DNA of 40,000 nt from Glandiceps talaboti (lineage: Eukaryota; Hemichordata; Enteropneusta; Spengelidae). This document shows, one piece after another, positions 24,201 through 31,134 of this stretch. The stretch spans positions 19,032,806-19,072,805 of the forward strand of contig NC_135567.1 of the NCBI RefSeq assembly GCF_964340395.1, written 5' to 3'. Below the pieces are notes generated by a model. The model searched no databases. It saw only the letters and a list, made by a program, of their open reading frames with translations, and was not told the DNA's origin. Made by a program: the position numbers and the translations under genes. Each line of letters begins with the position of its first letter. The first letter of the stretch is position 1.

Positions 24201-24714
24201 TTTGTACGATGAGTAACCCGTTTCCATTAACAATTTACCGGAAAAATTTATGCATCACGCTATGTTTTGTTACCAAAGCAAAATGCTGGGTCTCCACAAC
24301 GCGTTGATCATACGATGAATGACAAGAAAGGGCGCGCCTTTTTCAACAGCTGATCGGGAACCGGCGAGACACATAACGTCTCGTGCCGATTTTCGTTTCA
24401 CGTTCCCAAACCGATCCCTTCTCCATGATCAAAATACACAATTTACGAACATGTGTATTCGATATAGTGTTCCCTTCCAAAAGAATCTATTTTGTGAACC
24501 AAGTTACACGATCGTACAAGCCGATCACTGTACGGTTGATTAACATGCCTACACAACAGTGCAAAGCGATTGATTCGACAAGCATGTACACAACGCCACC
24601 GTAAAAATTCTATCAAAAAATGAAATAGTATGAAAATTCACGAAAAACAGTACTTACAGCTTCTGGAAGCTTGGCTGGGCCTGGTGCAAAATTTATTACT
24701 CGTCCCTCAGTCAT
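2537..24714 (-). CDS. PSAT1: Phosphoserine aminotransferase gene, 5' six coding exons (partial)
   Basis: Six exons join in frame into 189 codons that align from the N-terminus with animal phosphoserine aminotransferase. The enzyme is a cytosolic, PLP-dependent, class V (fold type I) transaminase, normally a homodimer. It converts 3-phosphohydroxypyruvate and glutamate to O-phosphoserine and 2-oxoglutarate, the second step of serine synthesis. Visible motifs are [10 protein letters not shown] at residues 8-17; SHRS at 42-45, whose His-Arg matches substrate-binding residues in the family; the glycine loop QGGGTGQF at 75-82; TGTWSAKAA with the Trp (106) that stacks on PLP; NETVHG at 153-158; and CDMSSN with the Asp (175) that contacts the PLP ring nitrogen. 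The Schiff-base lysine, expected about ten residues further on, and the C-terminal half are not in the window. Family proteins are about 370 residues, so roughly half is present. Introns are about 6.8, 0.33, 2.6, 7.5 and 4.4 kb. The family call is very secure; the symbol follows vertebrate usage. Confidence 0.96.
3325..3545. repeat. Minisatellite, about 55-60-bp unit, 4 copies
   Basis: The unit contains CACTCGCACCTATATACATG, TATGTAGATGCACA and ATTCCATGCCA. It runs into a short (CA)n-like stretch near 3545-3580. It lies in PSAT1 intron 5. Confidence 0.85.
4000..4345. repeat. Minisatellite, about 75-80-bp unit, 4-5 copies
   Basis: Each unit carries GATGTCACTTAGAAGTTAAG, GTCTACAGAGA, and TGTGGTTTCATGTTTTTACA followed by CCACTCATTG. 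Units differ by small indels. Confidence 0.85.
4350..4600. repeat. Two-copy direct repeat, about 113-bp unit
   Basis: ACAGACCTGACCATCAGATT near 4355 and AGACAGACCTGACGAACAG near 4468 begin near-identical copies. Each continues with CACAAAATAAATGAACTAGT and AATGGAATACAATAAT. It follows directly on the 4000-4345 array. Confidence 0.85.
4868..4938. repeat. Short tandem repeat, 21-bp unit, 3 copies
   Basis: GATGGGGAGATAGAAATTTG repeats three times with one substitution in the first copy. From about 4940 to 6030 I see only AT-rich intron sequence. Confidence 0.8.
6034..6148. mobile_element. MITE family A copy, internally deleted, about 115 bp
   Basis: The element starts CAGTGTGCCCTCTAAGCC and ends with the inverse, GGCTACCATTAGAGGGCACA. 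Inside are GACGCACACAATTTCTAGTG and ACGCACCAAAATTTCATGTT, shared with the copies near 9.8, 18.2, 19.4 and 20.3 kb. The inverted ends beginning CAG(T)G suggest a non-autonomous hAT-like element. No clean 8-bp target duplication was seen. Confidence 0.7.
6545..6835. repeat. Direct repeat, about 115-120-bp unit, 2.5 copies
   Basis: CATTTCACTCAACAATAGTT, CATGAAGTATGCTGACTCAT and GGGTACATATT recur near 6570, 6685 and 6795. Copies are separated by GCTTGATTTCAA stretches. This is intron 5 sequence just beyond exon 5. Confidence 0.75.
6875..6950 (-). pseudogene. Degenerate tandem copy of PSAT1 exon 5
   Basis: Read on the minus strand, this stretch repeats exon 5 almost base for base: a C-run, then TGGAACATCAATCACAGT, TCCTAT, and TGTGATAAGGAGACC, followed by an intact GTAAGT donor (6874-6869). 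Relative to exon 5, seven bases are missing between the Tyr and Cys codons, which breaks the frame. No convincing acceptor precedes it. It is best read as a decayed tandem exon duplication inside intron 5. The upper edge is approximate. Confidence 0.7.
6987..7064 (-). CDS. PSAT1: PSAT1 exon 5
   Basis: This 78-nt exon follows TTTTGCAG and ends at a GTAAGT donor (6986-6981). Its split first codon is Met (A from exon 4, TG here). It encodes [19 protein letters not shown] then DNETVHG, matching the conserved W-N-P-D-A-S-Y-YYC-NETVHG block. A degenerate second copy of this exon lies about 40 bp downstream in the transcript direction (6875-6950). Confidence 0.96.
7808..8005. mobile_element. Fold-back element with triplicated left arm
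   Basis: Three copies of GGCTATCCATTGGGTTGGAA (near 7818, 7870 and 7920) are followed near 7975-8000 by the inverse arm, ACCCAGTGGATAGCCTTTAG. The arms can pair as a hairpin. The same arm occurs around poly-C at 15.06-15.30 kb, so this is a dispersed inverted-repeat element. No transposase is encoded. Confidence 0.7.
8005..8080. repeat. G-rich tract: (GGT)n, (TG)n, (GGGT)n and poly-G
   Basis: The plus strand runs through GGT repeats, TG repeats, five or so GGGT units and a G-run of about 15. Several runs of three or more G on one strand fit a G-quadruplex. It abuts the fold-back element, as the poly-C does in the related copy at 15.2 kb. Confidence 0.9.
8722..8815 (-). mobile_element. Single dispersed copy of the 75-bp array monomer
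   Basis: Reverse-complemented, this stretch reads TTAAGGGCGGTAAGTAGGTA, AAATCTACCGGGGTTCCC and CATTTTACCGGGGTTCCCCA. That is the unit found as an eightfold direct repeat at 10910-11505, here in opposite orientation. It ends with CACCTAAAATTG, like the last array unit. The region from 8815 to 9760 shows nothing else beyond AT-rich intron. Confidence 0.75.
9764..9936. mobile_element. MITE family A copy, near full length
   Basis: The element begins TGTGCCCTCAGGCTCTAATG (a degenerate end) and finishes TTGGCTTAGAGGGCACACT. Between them are ATAGCCAAATTTTGATG, CACATAGTAAGAGATAGG and AATTTTGGTGCATCACTAGA. It is in the opposite orientation to the 6034 copy. Confidence 0.75.
9937..10031. mobile_element. 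Partial tandem duplicate of the MITE family A right half
   Basis: CACATAGTAAGAGATAGGAG through GGCTTAGAGGACATACTA repeats the right half of the preceding element with a period of about 94 bp and few changes. The duplication is therefore recent compared with other copies. Confidence 0.75.
10560..10755. repeat. Direct repeat, about 85-bp unit, 2.3 copies
   Basis: GATTTCACTGATGTGAAACA, AGAAAGGACTGGGCAATACT and GATTTGTGTCTCAGTCAAG repeat two full times and then partially. The array lies just before the 75-bp and 90-bp arrays, making a 2-kb repeat block inside intron 4. Confidence 0.85.
10909..11505. repeat. Minisatellite, about 74-75-bp unit, 8 copies, element-derived
   Basis: Each unit reads GTGTTTTTGTTAAGGGTGGT, AAGTAGGTAAAATCTACC, GAGTTCCCC and GTCATTTTACCAGGGTTCCC. 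Variation between units is low. A lone copy in inverse orientation lies at 8722-8815, so the unit also exists as a dispersed element. Confidence 0.92.
11615..12650. repeat. Minisatellite, 88-91-bp unit, about 11 copies
   Basis: Units read TATTAATGTACTTTGGTAAA, AACTTTATATACACTGCCTC, ACAAGAAACTGCTGTGTGCC and AGTGGCATTTCAAATTGG. Alternate units lose three bases (88 versus 91), giving starts near 11721, 11812, 11900 and 11991. The first unit is degenerate. The short open frames here simply restate the repeat. Confidence 0.93.
13225..13515. repeat. Two-copy direct repeat, about 150-bp unit
   Basis: GAGGAAATAATTAATTCTAC near 13231 and GAGGAAATAATTCGACAACT near 13381 start copies that share AAAAATTAGTGAATACAC, AGAACTGCTACG and TGATTTACATAAAATATGCA. 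The stretch 12650-13225 holds nothing recognisable. Confidence 0.8.
13725..13930. repeat. Two-copy diverged repeat, about 130-bp unit
   Basis: TTCAAATACCACTATGGGAA near 13736 resembles TTCAGATACCAATGTGAG near 13863. Both are followed by TTTGTTTGTAACAAAA-type sequence and an AAATCATTGTA or AAATTGTTGCA stretch. Low similarity makes the edges vague. Confidence 0.5.
14035..14395. repeat. Minisatellite, 69-bp unit, about 5 copies
   Basis: CAACATTAGTTTCAAAAGAA, ATTTACACTTTTCATTTTCA and TTATGGCTACTCTTCAG repeat with a period of 69 bp. Because 69 is a multiple of three, the minus strand shows a repeated 23-residue frame. I treat this as fortuitous. A C-rich tract (14404-14423) follows. The array lies about 180 bp from exon 4. 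Confidence 0.9.
14573..14778 (-). CDS. PSAT1: PSAT1 exon 4 (cofactor loop)
   Basis: This is the largest exon seen (206 nt). It lies between a CCACAG acceptor and a GTAAGT donor (14572-14567). It encodes residues 64-131 plus bases of the two split codons. It carries [18 protein letters not shown], the loop that holds the PLP phosphate, and [20 protein letters not shown] with the PLP-stacking Trp. It has no stops or gaps compared with vertebrate PSAT1. Confidence 0.97.
15058..15115. mobile_element. Half copy of the fold-back element
   Basis: GTCTAGCAGCTATCCATGGC followed by TTTGAATATGAAGATCCCCC is the left arm of the 15190 fold-back. It is followed by a C-rich stretch but no right arm. Confidence 0.55.
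15190..15302. mobile_element. Fold-back element with 36-nt poly-C loop
   Basis: The left arm TAGTCTAGCGGCTATCCATG (from 15191) pairs with the right arm ending CGGATAGCCTCTAGACTA (to 15300), with about two mismatches. The loop contains an uninterrupted C-run at 15233-15268. The element lies in PSAT1 intron 3. The poly-C length may be unreliable in assembly. Confidence 0.75.
15975..16318. repeat. Minisatellite, 86-bp unit, 4 copies, each with a CCAAT motif
   Basis: Units read GCACTTCACATTACCCAAGA, CTTCTACATTTAAAATACAG, GTAACACAGATCTACTTTCC and TAACCAATCAGAAC. They start near 16067, 16153 and 16239. Each unit holds CCAATCAG, the core of an NF-Y (CCAAT) site. Confidence 0.92.
16735..17265. repeat. 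Imperfect minisatellite, about 30-48-bp unit, about 13 copies
   Basis: GAGAGGAAAGGCTATCAAAT and CTAAGCTTTGTAGAGA recur with many substitutions and small indels. The plus strand is purine-rich. The array ends about 100 bp before exon 3 on its downstream side. Open frames across it are repeat products. Confidence 0.85.
17363..17432 (-). CDS. PSAT1: PSAT1 exon 3
   Basis: This 70-nt exon follows a TTCAG acceptor and ends at a GTAAGT donor (17362-17357). With the split codons it reads [24 protein letters not shown]. The SHRSxDFA motif is strongly conserved in the family, and its His-Arg pair belongs to the substrate pocket. The preceding intron is only 328 bp and contains a partial inverted-repeat transposon (about 17593-17677). 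Confidence 0.95.
17593..17677 (-). mobile_element. Truncated MITE family B copy in PSAT1 intron 2
   Basis: GACCAGACAATGTAAAATTT, GCTAGTCCCAGACCTAGGAC and GGATTTGTTCACCCTG match the right half of the complete element at 37924-38192. It occupies about a quarter of a 328-bp intron. Confidence 0.7.
17761..17821 (-). CDS. PSAT1: PSAT1 exon 2
   Basis: This 61-nt exon lies between a CAG acceptor (17824-17822) and a GTAAAT donor (17760-17755). It encodes [20 protein letters not shown] plus the first base of a split Glu codon. It matches the family helix that follows PAKLP (human [20 protein letters not shown]). The phase 0 start and phase 1 end fit exons 1 and 3. Confidence 0.94.
18181..18342. mobile_element. 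MITE family A copy
   Basis: CACACACAATTTCTAGTGAC, CACACCAAAATTTGGTGTTC, CTCTTACTATGTGGTGACTC and ACAAAATTTGGCTATCACTA match the other family A copies. The left end (CAGGGTGCCA) lacks part of the inverted end. The right end reads TAGAGGATACACTG. Confidence 0.7.
18640..18845. repeat. Minisatellite, about 45-55-bp unit, 4 copies, with CCAAT motifs
   Basis: ATTACCATAAAATGGACTCT, GACCAATCAGAACTATCAT and TTTCCT repeat four times. Two units keep CCAATCAG exactly, while others read CCAATCTA and CCAATGAG. It is in PSAT1 intron 1. Confidence 0.85.
19149..19425. mobile_element. Palindrome-rich inverted-repeat element, about 277 bp
   Basis: The left end CAGTAGCCCCATCTACAC and the inverted right end CACTAGCCCGTCTACAC match with one gap and few mismatches. 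Inside, TCCTACCTGAGGTAGGA (19197) and TCCTACCTCAGGTAGGA (19381) are near-perfect palindromes. Internal GTCTACAC words recur. This fits a non-autonomous DNA transposon, possibly hAT-like from its CA(G/C)TAG ends. Its right end abuts a family A element. No transposase frame is present. Confidence 0.65.
19421..19556. mobile_element. MITE family A copy, right end truncated
   Basis: TAGTGTGTCCTCTATGCCAA, GATGCACACAATTTCTAGTG and CACACCAAAATTTGATGTTC match the family. After CTCTTACTATGTGGTG and ATACCAGTTTTTAACATTTT it loses the far inverted end. Confidence 0.65.
19587..19970. repeat. Minisatellite, about 140-bp unit, 2.7 copies
   Basis: GCTGGGTGTGTTAGTGTTAG, TGCTTGAAAACCACAGATAC, ATGCATGTAGGGGTGTAAAA and AGGTCGCAATGGACAGATTA repeat from about 19587, 19730 and 19871. 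The copies are very alike, suggesting recent amplification. Confidence 0.9.
20150..20235. repeat. Two-copy repeat, about 44-bp unit
   Basis: AGCATAACATAAGAACCAAG then GTTATTGGTTGAAGC occurs twice in a row with one or two differences. Confidence 0.8.
20250..20393. mobile_element. MITE family A copy
   Basis: AGCCAAATTTTGATGCGAGT, CACATAGTAAGAGATAGGAG, AATTTTGGTGCTTCACTAGA and GCATAGAGGGCACACTG match the family. The left inverted end is degenerate and the right one intact. Orientation is as in the 9764 copy. Confidence 0.7.
20400..23600. other. PSAT1 intron 1 interior, no gene recognised
   Basis: Apart from the family B fragment and a C-run (23080-23091), this AT-rich stretch shows no supported feature. 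Two minus-strand or plus-strand open frames of 80-120 codons occur, but they resemble no family I know, and one overlaps the transposon fragment. Confidence 0.5.
21113..21150 (+). mobile_element. MITE family B fragment (left end)
   Basis: AAGGGTGAGCAAATAATTTT then GTGAACTGGTGGGTCTCC matches the left end of the complete element at 37924. Only this fragment remains. Confidence 0.55.
24658..24714 (-). CDS. PSAT1: PSAT1 exon 1 (start codon, 19 codons)
   Basis: The exon runs from ATG at 24714 to a GTAAGT donor at 24657-24652 and ends in phase 0. It encodes [19 protein letters not shown]. The NF-PGPAKLP segment is the hallmark N-terminus of the family. The ATG is preceded by AAA, so an A stands at -3, and there is no other in-frame ATG close by. 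The 5'UTR probably continues to about 24.83 kb, judging from the promoter-like boxes upstream. Confidence 0.95.
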
Positions 24715-24857
24715 TTTTGGTAAGAATTGTTGCAGGAAATCTCGGACTACACTACAGATATGTGTTGAAAGCGACCCGTACCGTCTGGAAAGAAGGATGA
24801 GTGGAAATGTTTGAGTTTTGTCGTGAGGACATTCTGGCGTGAATGATCACGCATCAG

Positions 24858-24891
24858 TATTTAAATAAGGTACATACTCATCACTGATTGG
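24858..24891 (-). promoter_or_regulatory. Putative PSAT1 core promoter: CCAAT and TATA-like boxes
   Basis: On the minus strand GACCAATCAG (CCAAT core 24891-24887) precedes the TATA-like palindrome TATTTAAATA (24867-24858) by about 20 bp. The ATG is about 145 bp further on, which would leave a 5'UTR of roughly 115 nt if transcription starts 25-30 bp after the TATA-like box. The surroundings (23.6-25.3 kb) have more CpG than the introns. This rests on motifs only. Confidence 0.5.
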
Positions 24892-25904
24892 TCAGAACGT
24901 TCAATGTGCACGTGAAAAAATACATATTCATGAGACATGAGAAAATTTTCCACTCTGACACGAAGATTGTCATTTTATTATGGGGTGGAGTGGAATATTC
25001 TCGGAGGGACAAACTGCCAACGGATTCAAAAGCTATGCCAACAAAAATAAAAATAAACAGGGTGTAACAATATATTTTATATATTTATTTAAAGTTATAA
25101 TGCCATTTTTTACAAGAAGAGAACATGGTGGAGATAAATGTCTGATTACGCATTTCGATACTATCGATGCCTAACCTCATGAAATAATTGGACCATTCCA
25201 TTTACGTCACGTCGTTTACGTTTAGTTGGGGAAGCCCTACACACAAATGGAGCATCTCCCATACAGGCTGCATACCTGTGGTTCGAATATTGAAACTTCG
25301 CCAAACATTTACGAAAATAGTCGAAAGGTCATATCTTTCTCGGAGTTATGAATGAAACATGTAACATAGAGACTGTGCATGCGAAAAATATGACGTAGAA
25401 CAAAAATAATAAAAAGTTTAATGAATTCAAGGAGGGTCGAGGGTGCTAACAAAACATGAAAACTATTTTAGCGCGAAAGTAGATATACATGTTTCTAGAG
25501 AAAGCTATCAAAATATACAAACGTCATCAGAACACAATAAATATGTAAATTAATTTGATAATTCCTTTGGTCTGTGTGACGTAAAACATTGTGTATGTTT
25601 ATGTGAAATTATATGAACCATGACGAACTAAGTCAGAGAAATATATAATTCCGAAAAATCAAAATCCGTATTATATCTTGTGATGAGAATTTGTCAACAT
25701 ATTTCCAAAAGCCATATTTTCCAAAACAAGGAGAGAACTTTTTTTTTCGAAATGAAAATATATATCATCAGAGTTTTCAAATGTGATGTCTGTGTGTACG
25801 CTTTCTCTTCATTTCCCACACAATAAAAATGTTATAACGCATTGTCGAGTCAGCTTAGTCTTCTTTACGGCAGAATTCTATCTATGCATTGCCGTAAAAG
25901 ATGC

Positions 25905-26410
25905 GGTTTTACAGCGGTGAATACTTAATGCCTTCCTTACAATGGTGAATGTGTGTAGTGTTATTGCCTTCCTTGTGATGGTAAATATACGCACTTCTTG
26001 CCTTCATGTATATATATATACTTATTGCCTTTCATATGACAGGTGAATATAAGTACTTACTAATACAACGGTGAATATATGTACTTATTGTCTGCCCTAC
26101 AACAGTGGGGCATATATATATTATAAACTTATCACTTTTCTTATGACAAATAAATATATGAACTTATTTGCTTTCCTTACAACAATGAATATAGACACTT
26201 ATTGCCTTCCTTAACGACAGTTAATTGTGTACTTATTGCCTTGGTTACAACAGTGTATCTTTATTGGCGTCCTTATGTCAGTTAATATATGTACTTATTG
26301 ATTTTCTTGCAACAGTGAAAATGTGTACTTATTGCCTTCCTTACAACCGTGAATATATGTAGTTATTGCCCTCCTTACAACAGTGAATATATATAGTTAT
26401 TGCCTCCCTA
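25905..26410. repeat. Diverged minisatellite, about 40-48-bp unit, about 11 copies
   Basis: CTTATTGCCTTCCTTACAAC, AGTGAATATATGTA and close variants recur through the interval with substitutions and indels. The flanks (25200-25900) are AT-rich with nothing else visible. Confidence 0.8.
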
Positions 26411-26524
26411 TTGTGATATTTGAATAGTCAATACATGTACAACGAAAGACCAGACATTACCAAAGTAAAAATTTCATTATATGGAAAATGATTTTCCAAT
26501 GAGCGTGCTCTCTCTCTAAGCTTA

Positions 26525-26669
<145 letters not shown>

Positions 26670-27337
26670 GATTGTTTTGTAGATATAAAAATAAAACGCA
26701 TTGCGTCCTAATAGCTTGAGATATAATTCTAATATAGGAAATAATTGGTTTCATTATGGAAGTCTTTAATTAAGCACCGTTCCCCTAGGACATTGACTTC
26801 GTGAGTATTGAATCTATTGAAAAAAATGAAATGTTAATAACTGCGGAATGACGCTAAATGACTTTTTTGAATCGGCGGATGTACTTCCGAAGAAAACAAA
26901 AACCGATGAAATTGCTAAAGGATGTGTATGTTAAAGCTTAAAACTACTCTGATAACCAATGAAACACACTGTTTTGCAACTGACGTCATTAAAAAACTAC
27001 CAATGAACGCACGATTCGGACTTGACGTCATCAAGATATTCATTACAACACAAATCGATTTAAATACGGGAACTTCTGTTGTCGTCAACTCCATCTCATC
27101 GAGATTAAATTGGATTTGGGGGCTGATAAATATAGAAAATCTCACGACTGGAAAATTACAAATAGAGAGGTTATCCAAGATCAGAGAAAGAAAATAAAGA
27201 GAAAAGTAGAAAACTGACGTATGTGAATCGAGACCTTTCCCAAAAGTCATATGTGTCACTTTTGAGTTTATTATTTAAATAACATTCGCAGAAAAAATCG
27301 TGTGGTTCCGATTACGCTCCCAATTTTAGAATGGTAA

Positions 27338-27634
27338 TACATCACATCACATCACATCACATCACATCGTCATCACATCACATCGTATCGTATCGCATCG
27401 CATCGCATCGCATCGTCATCACATAACATCACATCATATCATATATCACATCACATCACATCGCATCGCATCGCATCACATCACATCATATCATATCAAA
27501 TTATATCATACCATACCATACCATACCATACCATACCATACCATACCATATCATATCATATCATATCATATCATATCATATCATATCATATCATATCATA
27601 TCATATCATATCATATCATATCATATCATATCAT
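27338..27634. repeat. Pentanucleotide array with changing unit
   Basis: ATCAC units give way to ATCGT and ATCGC, return to ATCAC, then become ACCAT (eight or more) and finally ATCAT (about 18 units). The period stays at 5 bp apart from a few interruptions such as CATCGTCATC. Confidence 0.95.
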
Positions 27635-27639
27635 TGACT

Positions 27640-29470
27640 CTTTGATAGAAGATAACCACTATAATTCATTTACCGCAATACTGCCTATAAAATGGAGATA
27701 TCAGCAGTTGCTACCGACAGTTAACGTTATTGATCGAGGTGTACCGTACAGCTGACGCGTTTCACTTATAATTGTAGGTATTATACGTAGTTTAAACTTG
27801 ATTTGAGATAACGAACTATCAAATCCTTGTGAAAAAAAACACAGAATAACAAAATGAAAATAACATTTGCAACGTTGCTATCGTGTATAAACTGTCTACG
27901 TGTCTATGTAGGGAGGAAGGGAGGGATCAGATGCTTTCATTTGGGGAGGCTGTGCCCAGAGGAGGAGGCTGTGTAAAGTATGAGGTGGAGATTCTCGATG
28001 TAGGAAGTGTCTAAAGAATTTGATGTACTGGGAGGGGGTGCCGAGAGAAGGGGGTGCGTACCGTTTATGGGGAGACGAGTTACATGAACAATATCATTTA
28101 CCACATAGATAACTTGTCTGTGTTTATCAATAAGTTACTCTGCTATAAACGTGATTCAACAAAATTAACTCATTTTCAGAAACAAAAAAATGTTCATGGA
28201 AAGTGAACATAATTATCGAGATTTTCCTCTAGTGTACATGTATTTTAGAGTCGTTGAAATTTGAACATTTAGAAAGTTTGGTAGCAGCTTTCCTCTGAAC
28301 CCCTTCTGAAGTCAACAGTCGTTGAAATGTATCAAAACGCATTGCTTCCGAGTATTGCGTCAATTTTGGCGGGAAAATGTCATTAGTCGTCAAAAATTCA
28401 CCGCTATGCGAAAAGAAAGCGTGAATGACGTTCGCGATTTCGACGTCTCGGTTCACGTAGTATAGGTTCTCAGTTTACGGTATGGTACATTCATGTTAGA
28501 GGAATCCACCATATAGTGTAGTACATGCAAGTAACTATAATCTGATTTATACGAACGAGGGTGTTAAATTCATTCATGCGATAATGTGACGTATATAGAT
28601 TACTTTATATTCTACAGATATCTACGCTGTTATATTTTATGAGAACAGATTTACATTGTAATCGCCATTATTTCATTTCGATGTTGTTTATTATGTCAAA
28701 TTGAAAACAAATCTAGCAACTGTCGTCTGCGAATGAGGTGACTGTAACCGCTCTTCAAGATGGTCGTATCATTTTAGCGCCACTTTAAAATACATATTAT
28801 ACAACACTGAGTTTTTTATGTGCCAATATCTTACCACATACACTTTAATTTAGTTATTTTGTTTCTTTTTCGTCGAAAATGTAGTCAATTCTTATCACAT
28901 CAACTCGAAGATGTTACAATGTACAGTTTAGACCGGAAATCAAGTTCTGCGCAAAATGGAAACATTTAAATTTGTTATCGAACCAGTTTTGGCGGGAAAC
29001 TACGACTGAAGCCGACACTGTGTGTTTCTTCACTAGTATAATGTTAGTCTAAATGTTGGCTACTTTTGAATCTATTCCTTGTTTTTTCTTTCGGAATTGA
29101 AATGAGGCTAATTTTAATCACCCCCAGTTGTTGGGTCTAAAGTTAAGCTGAAATTAATTACCAATTTAGGCGGCAAAGTACACCGACTCATGCAGGCGGA
29201 AGCCGGTACACGGTGGGTATCCTCGCTAGTGTAGTTCTAATATTTTAGTTACAGCAACGTTCTGTGAAGTTGTGGCGAGTTTTATAAAATGAGATTTTAT
29301 TATCTACATTTACATTTTTAATTGTAGTGAGCGCCACCAACGTCACACATACATTGTTTAGTATTTAGTAAGAAATGTGAGTGTCTTGACGTGACCAACG
29401 TTCAACCAATAAGGATAGGAGGCCGCCGAGAGCAACTTCAAAACACGCAAGCACACATTCAAGACCACGA
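27640..29470. other. CpG-richer region with E2F-type motifs, no gene identified
   Basis: The word TTTGGCGGGAAA, a match to the E2F consensus, occurs at 28365-28376 and 28988-28999. TTTTAGCGCC lies near 28773. CpG is visibly commoner at 28.3-28.5 and 28.9-29.4 kb than in the introns. A minus-strand frame of about 75 codons (28229-28456) has no ATG start and no known relatives that I recognise. This may be a promoter or enhancer zone, but no adjoining exon is proven. Confidence 0.35.
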
Positions 29471-29501
29471 AACGCAACAGCATATGCGCGCGCGCACACG
29501 C

Positions 29502-29502
29502 G

Positions 29503-29544
<42 letters not shown>

Positions 29545-29681
29545 TACATACATACATACATACATACATACATACATACATACATACATACATACATACA
29601 TACATACATACATACATACATACATACATGCATGCATACATACATACATACATACATACAAACTATATACACATAGGTAAC

Positions 29682-29736
<55 letters not shown>

Positions 29737-29738
29737 AA
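29502..29738. repeat. Compound microsatellite (CA)n-(CATA)n-(AAAT)n
   Basis: About 39 bp of (CA)n are followed by about 120 bp of CATA units with one CATG interruption near 29630. After a short spacer come about 55 bp of AAAT units. Confidence 0.96.
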
Positions 29739-29983
29739 CATATGAACTAACCAAAATAATGCAACAAAAACTATGGACCACCATGAAACTTTGATACTGA
29801 ACGTTCAAATACTTACATAAACATATTGTTTTTTTCCCTGCTGAGGTCATTCTGTGACGTTATGGCACAAGGAACTTATTTGGCTATTCTTATTTTGTAT
29901 CATTTCTTCATCTTTTTGTTTATAAACTTGTTTGTGTACATGTGTGGTTGTCACACTGGCCAATTCAGTACTGTTATATATTG

Positions 29984-29991
29984 TGACGTCA
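29984..29991. promoter_or_regulatory. Consensus CRE (TGACGTCA)
   Basis: The full palindromic CREB/ATF site TGACGTCA stands here. A second half-site, ACGTCAC, lies near 30014, GATATATATT near 30031, and ATTGGTCAAC, an inverted CCAAT, near 30053. The group looks promoter-like, but no transcript can be assigned. Confidence 0.3.
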
Positions 29992-31094
29992 CATTCCAGT
30001 GAAATGGAACACACGTCACATTTTCACTCTGATATATATTCTCGATCGTGATTGGTCAACAGGTAGTCACATGTGAGTTCGGTATTTATGATTTCAACGA
30101 GATAGTCTATATTTTCTTTTACATTAGTCGGAATGGGTGAGGAAGTAAAATAAACACGACCTGTACAAGATTAAACGACAAATCATACTTTTTAGGCCTA
30201 TATTTATCCATCGTCGTGAAACACCGAAACGTTTGTTAGTACAGTAGAAAGATGTGCTCGTGTGCTCTGGCCTGTGAGATTGCCATTTGTTGAGTAAAAT
30301 CACTTCATGTGATCATACCATGATATGGATGAAAAATGGGTATTTATTTTTGATTAATGATACTTGATATCACAATCCTACTATGTTTTCTCACTATTTT
30401 TAAATGTACCATGCCAAACACGATACTGAAGTAAACGGCAATTTTAGGTGTACCCTGTTATGACGTCATCAACTCATTCATATGCATCTATTGCTACAGA
30501 GTGCACCGTTACCATAGTGACGATTTAAGATGTTACAGTAAGTCAATATCTAACTCTAGAGATGAAACAAATATAGCAGAGATAACTTTTCCATCTCTTG
30601 AAAGATTGATGATGGTAACCATGACAACTTGATAGTTTAAAAGCCCCTTATTTACTTATACGATCAAGTAAAATCCCAACCGTAACGTTATCACATGTAT
30701 CATGGAAAGATGATCGTATCGAGCTGGAGAGTCGAGATGCATTTTACTAAGTCTTCATGCATTGCCACATTCAAAGGCGCCCTCACGCGACCAAATACCG
30801 TCGTATCCATAGATGGTAGATACGATCATATATTACTTCTTTACAGCAGATGAGGTCAAACTATTTATTCAAAATATTCCGATATGGAAAGTGGAATATT
30901 TAGCAGTATGAATATGATTTATGGCAAATTAAAAAAGTAGGCATGAAAATGAGTTTATTTTTCTCGGCTGCATATATGTAACGGGGGGGGGGGGTATTCT
31001 CACAGTAAATGAATATGTGTATCGCGGTGTTAGCCCCCTTTCTCGACTTATGTAGATCTCTGACTCTTGATTTTTTTTTAAGCATTATGGAGAG

Positions 31095-31134
31095 ACTTGA
31101 CCCCTTCTTTGACCTCAGTACGACCTTTGACCTA
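31095..31134. promoter_or_regulatory. Cluster of nuclear-receptor half-sites including a DR1
   Basis: Read in reverse, TAGGTCAAAGGTCG (31135-31122) is a near-perfect direct repeat with one-base spacing. Two more AGGTCA-like half-sites (TTTGACCT near 31109 and TTGACCCC near 31097) lie within 40 bp. RXR/HNF4-type receptors bind DR1 elements. Function here is inferred from motif only. Confidence 0.35.

Noticed and set aside
26915-27259. Overlapping open frames of 114 (minus) and 91 (plus) codons
   Set aside because: Both strands are open over the same bases and neither resembles a known family, so chance is the simpler reading.
28229-28456. Minus-strand frame of about 75 codons in the CpG-richer zone
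   Set aside because: It starts at GTG, and no family or splice structure was recognised. It could be a 5' exon, but nothing supports that beyond composition.
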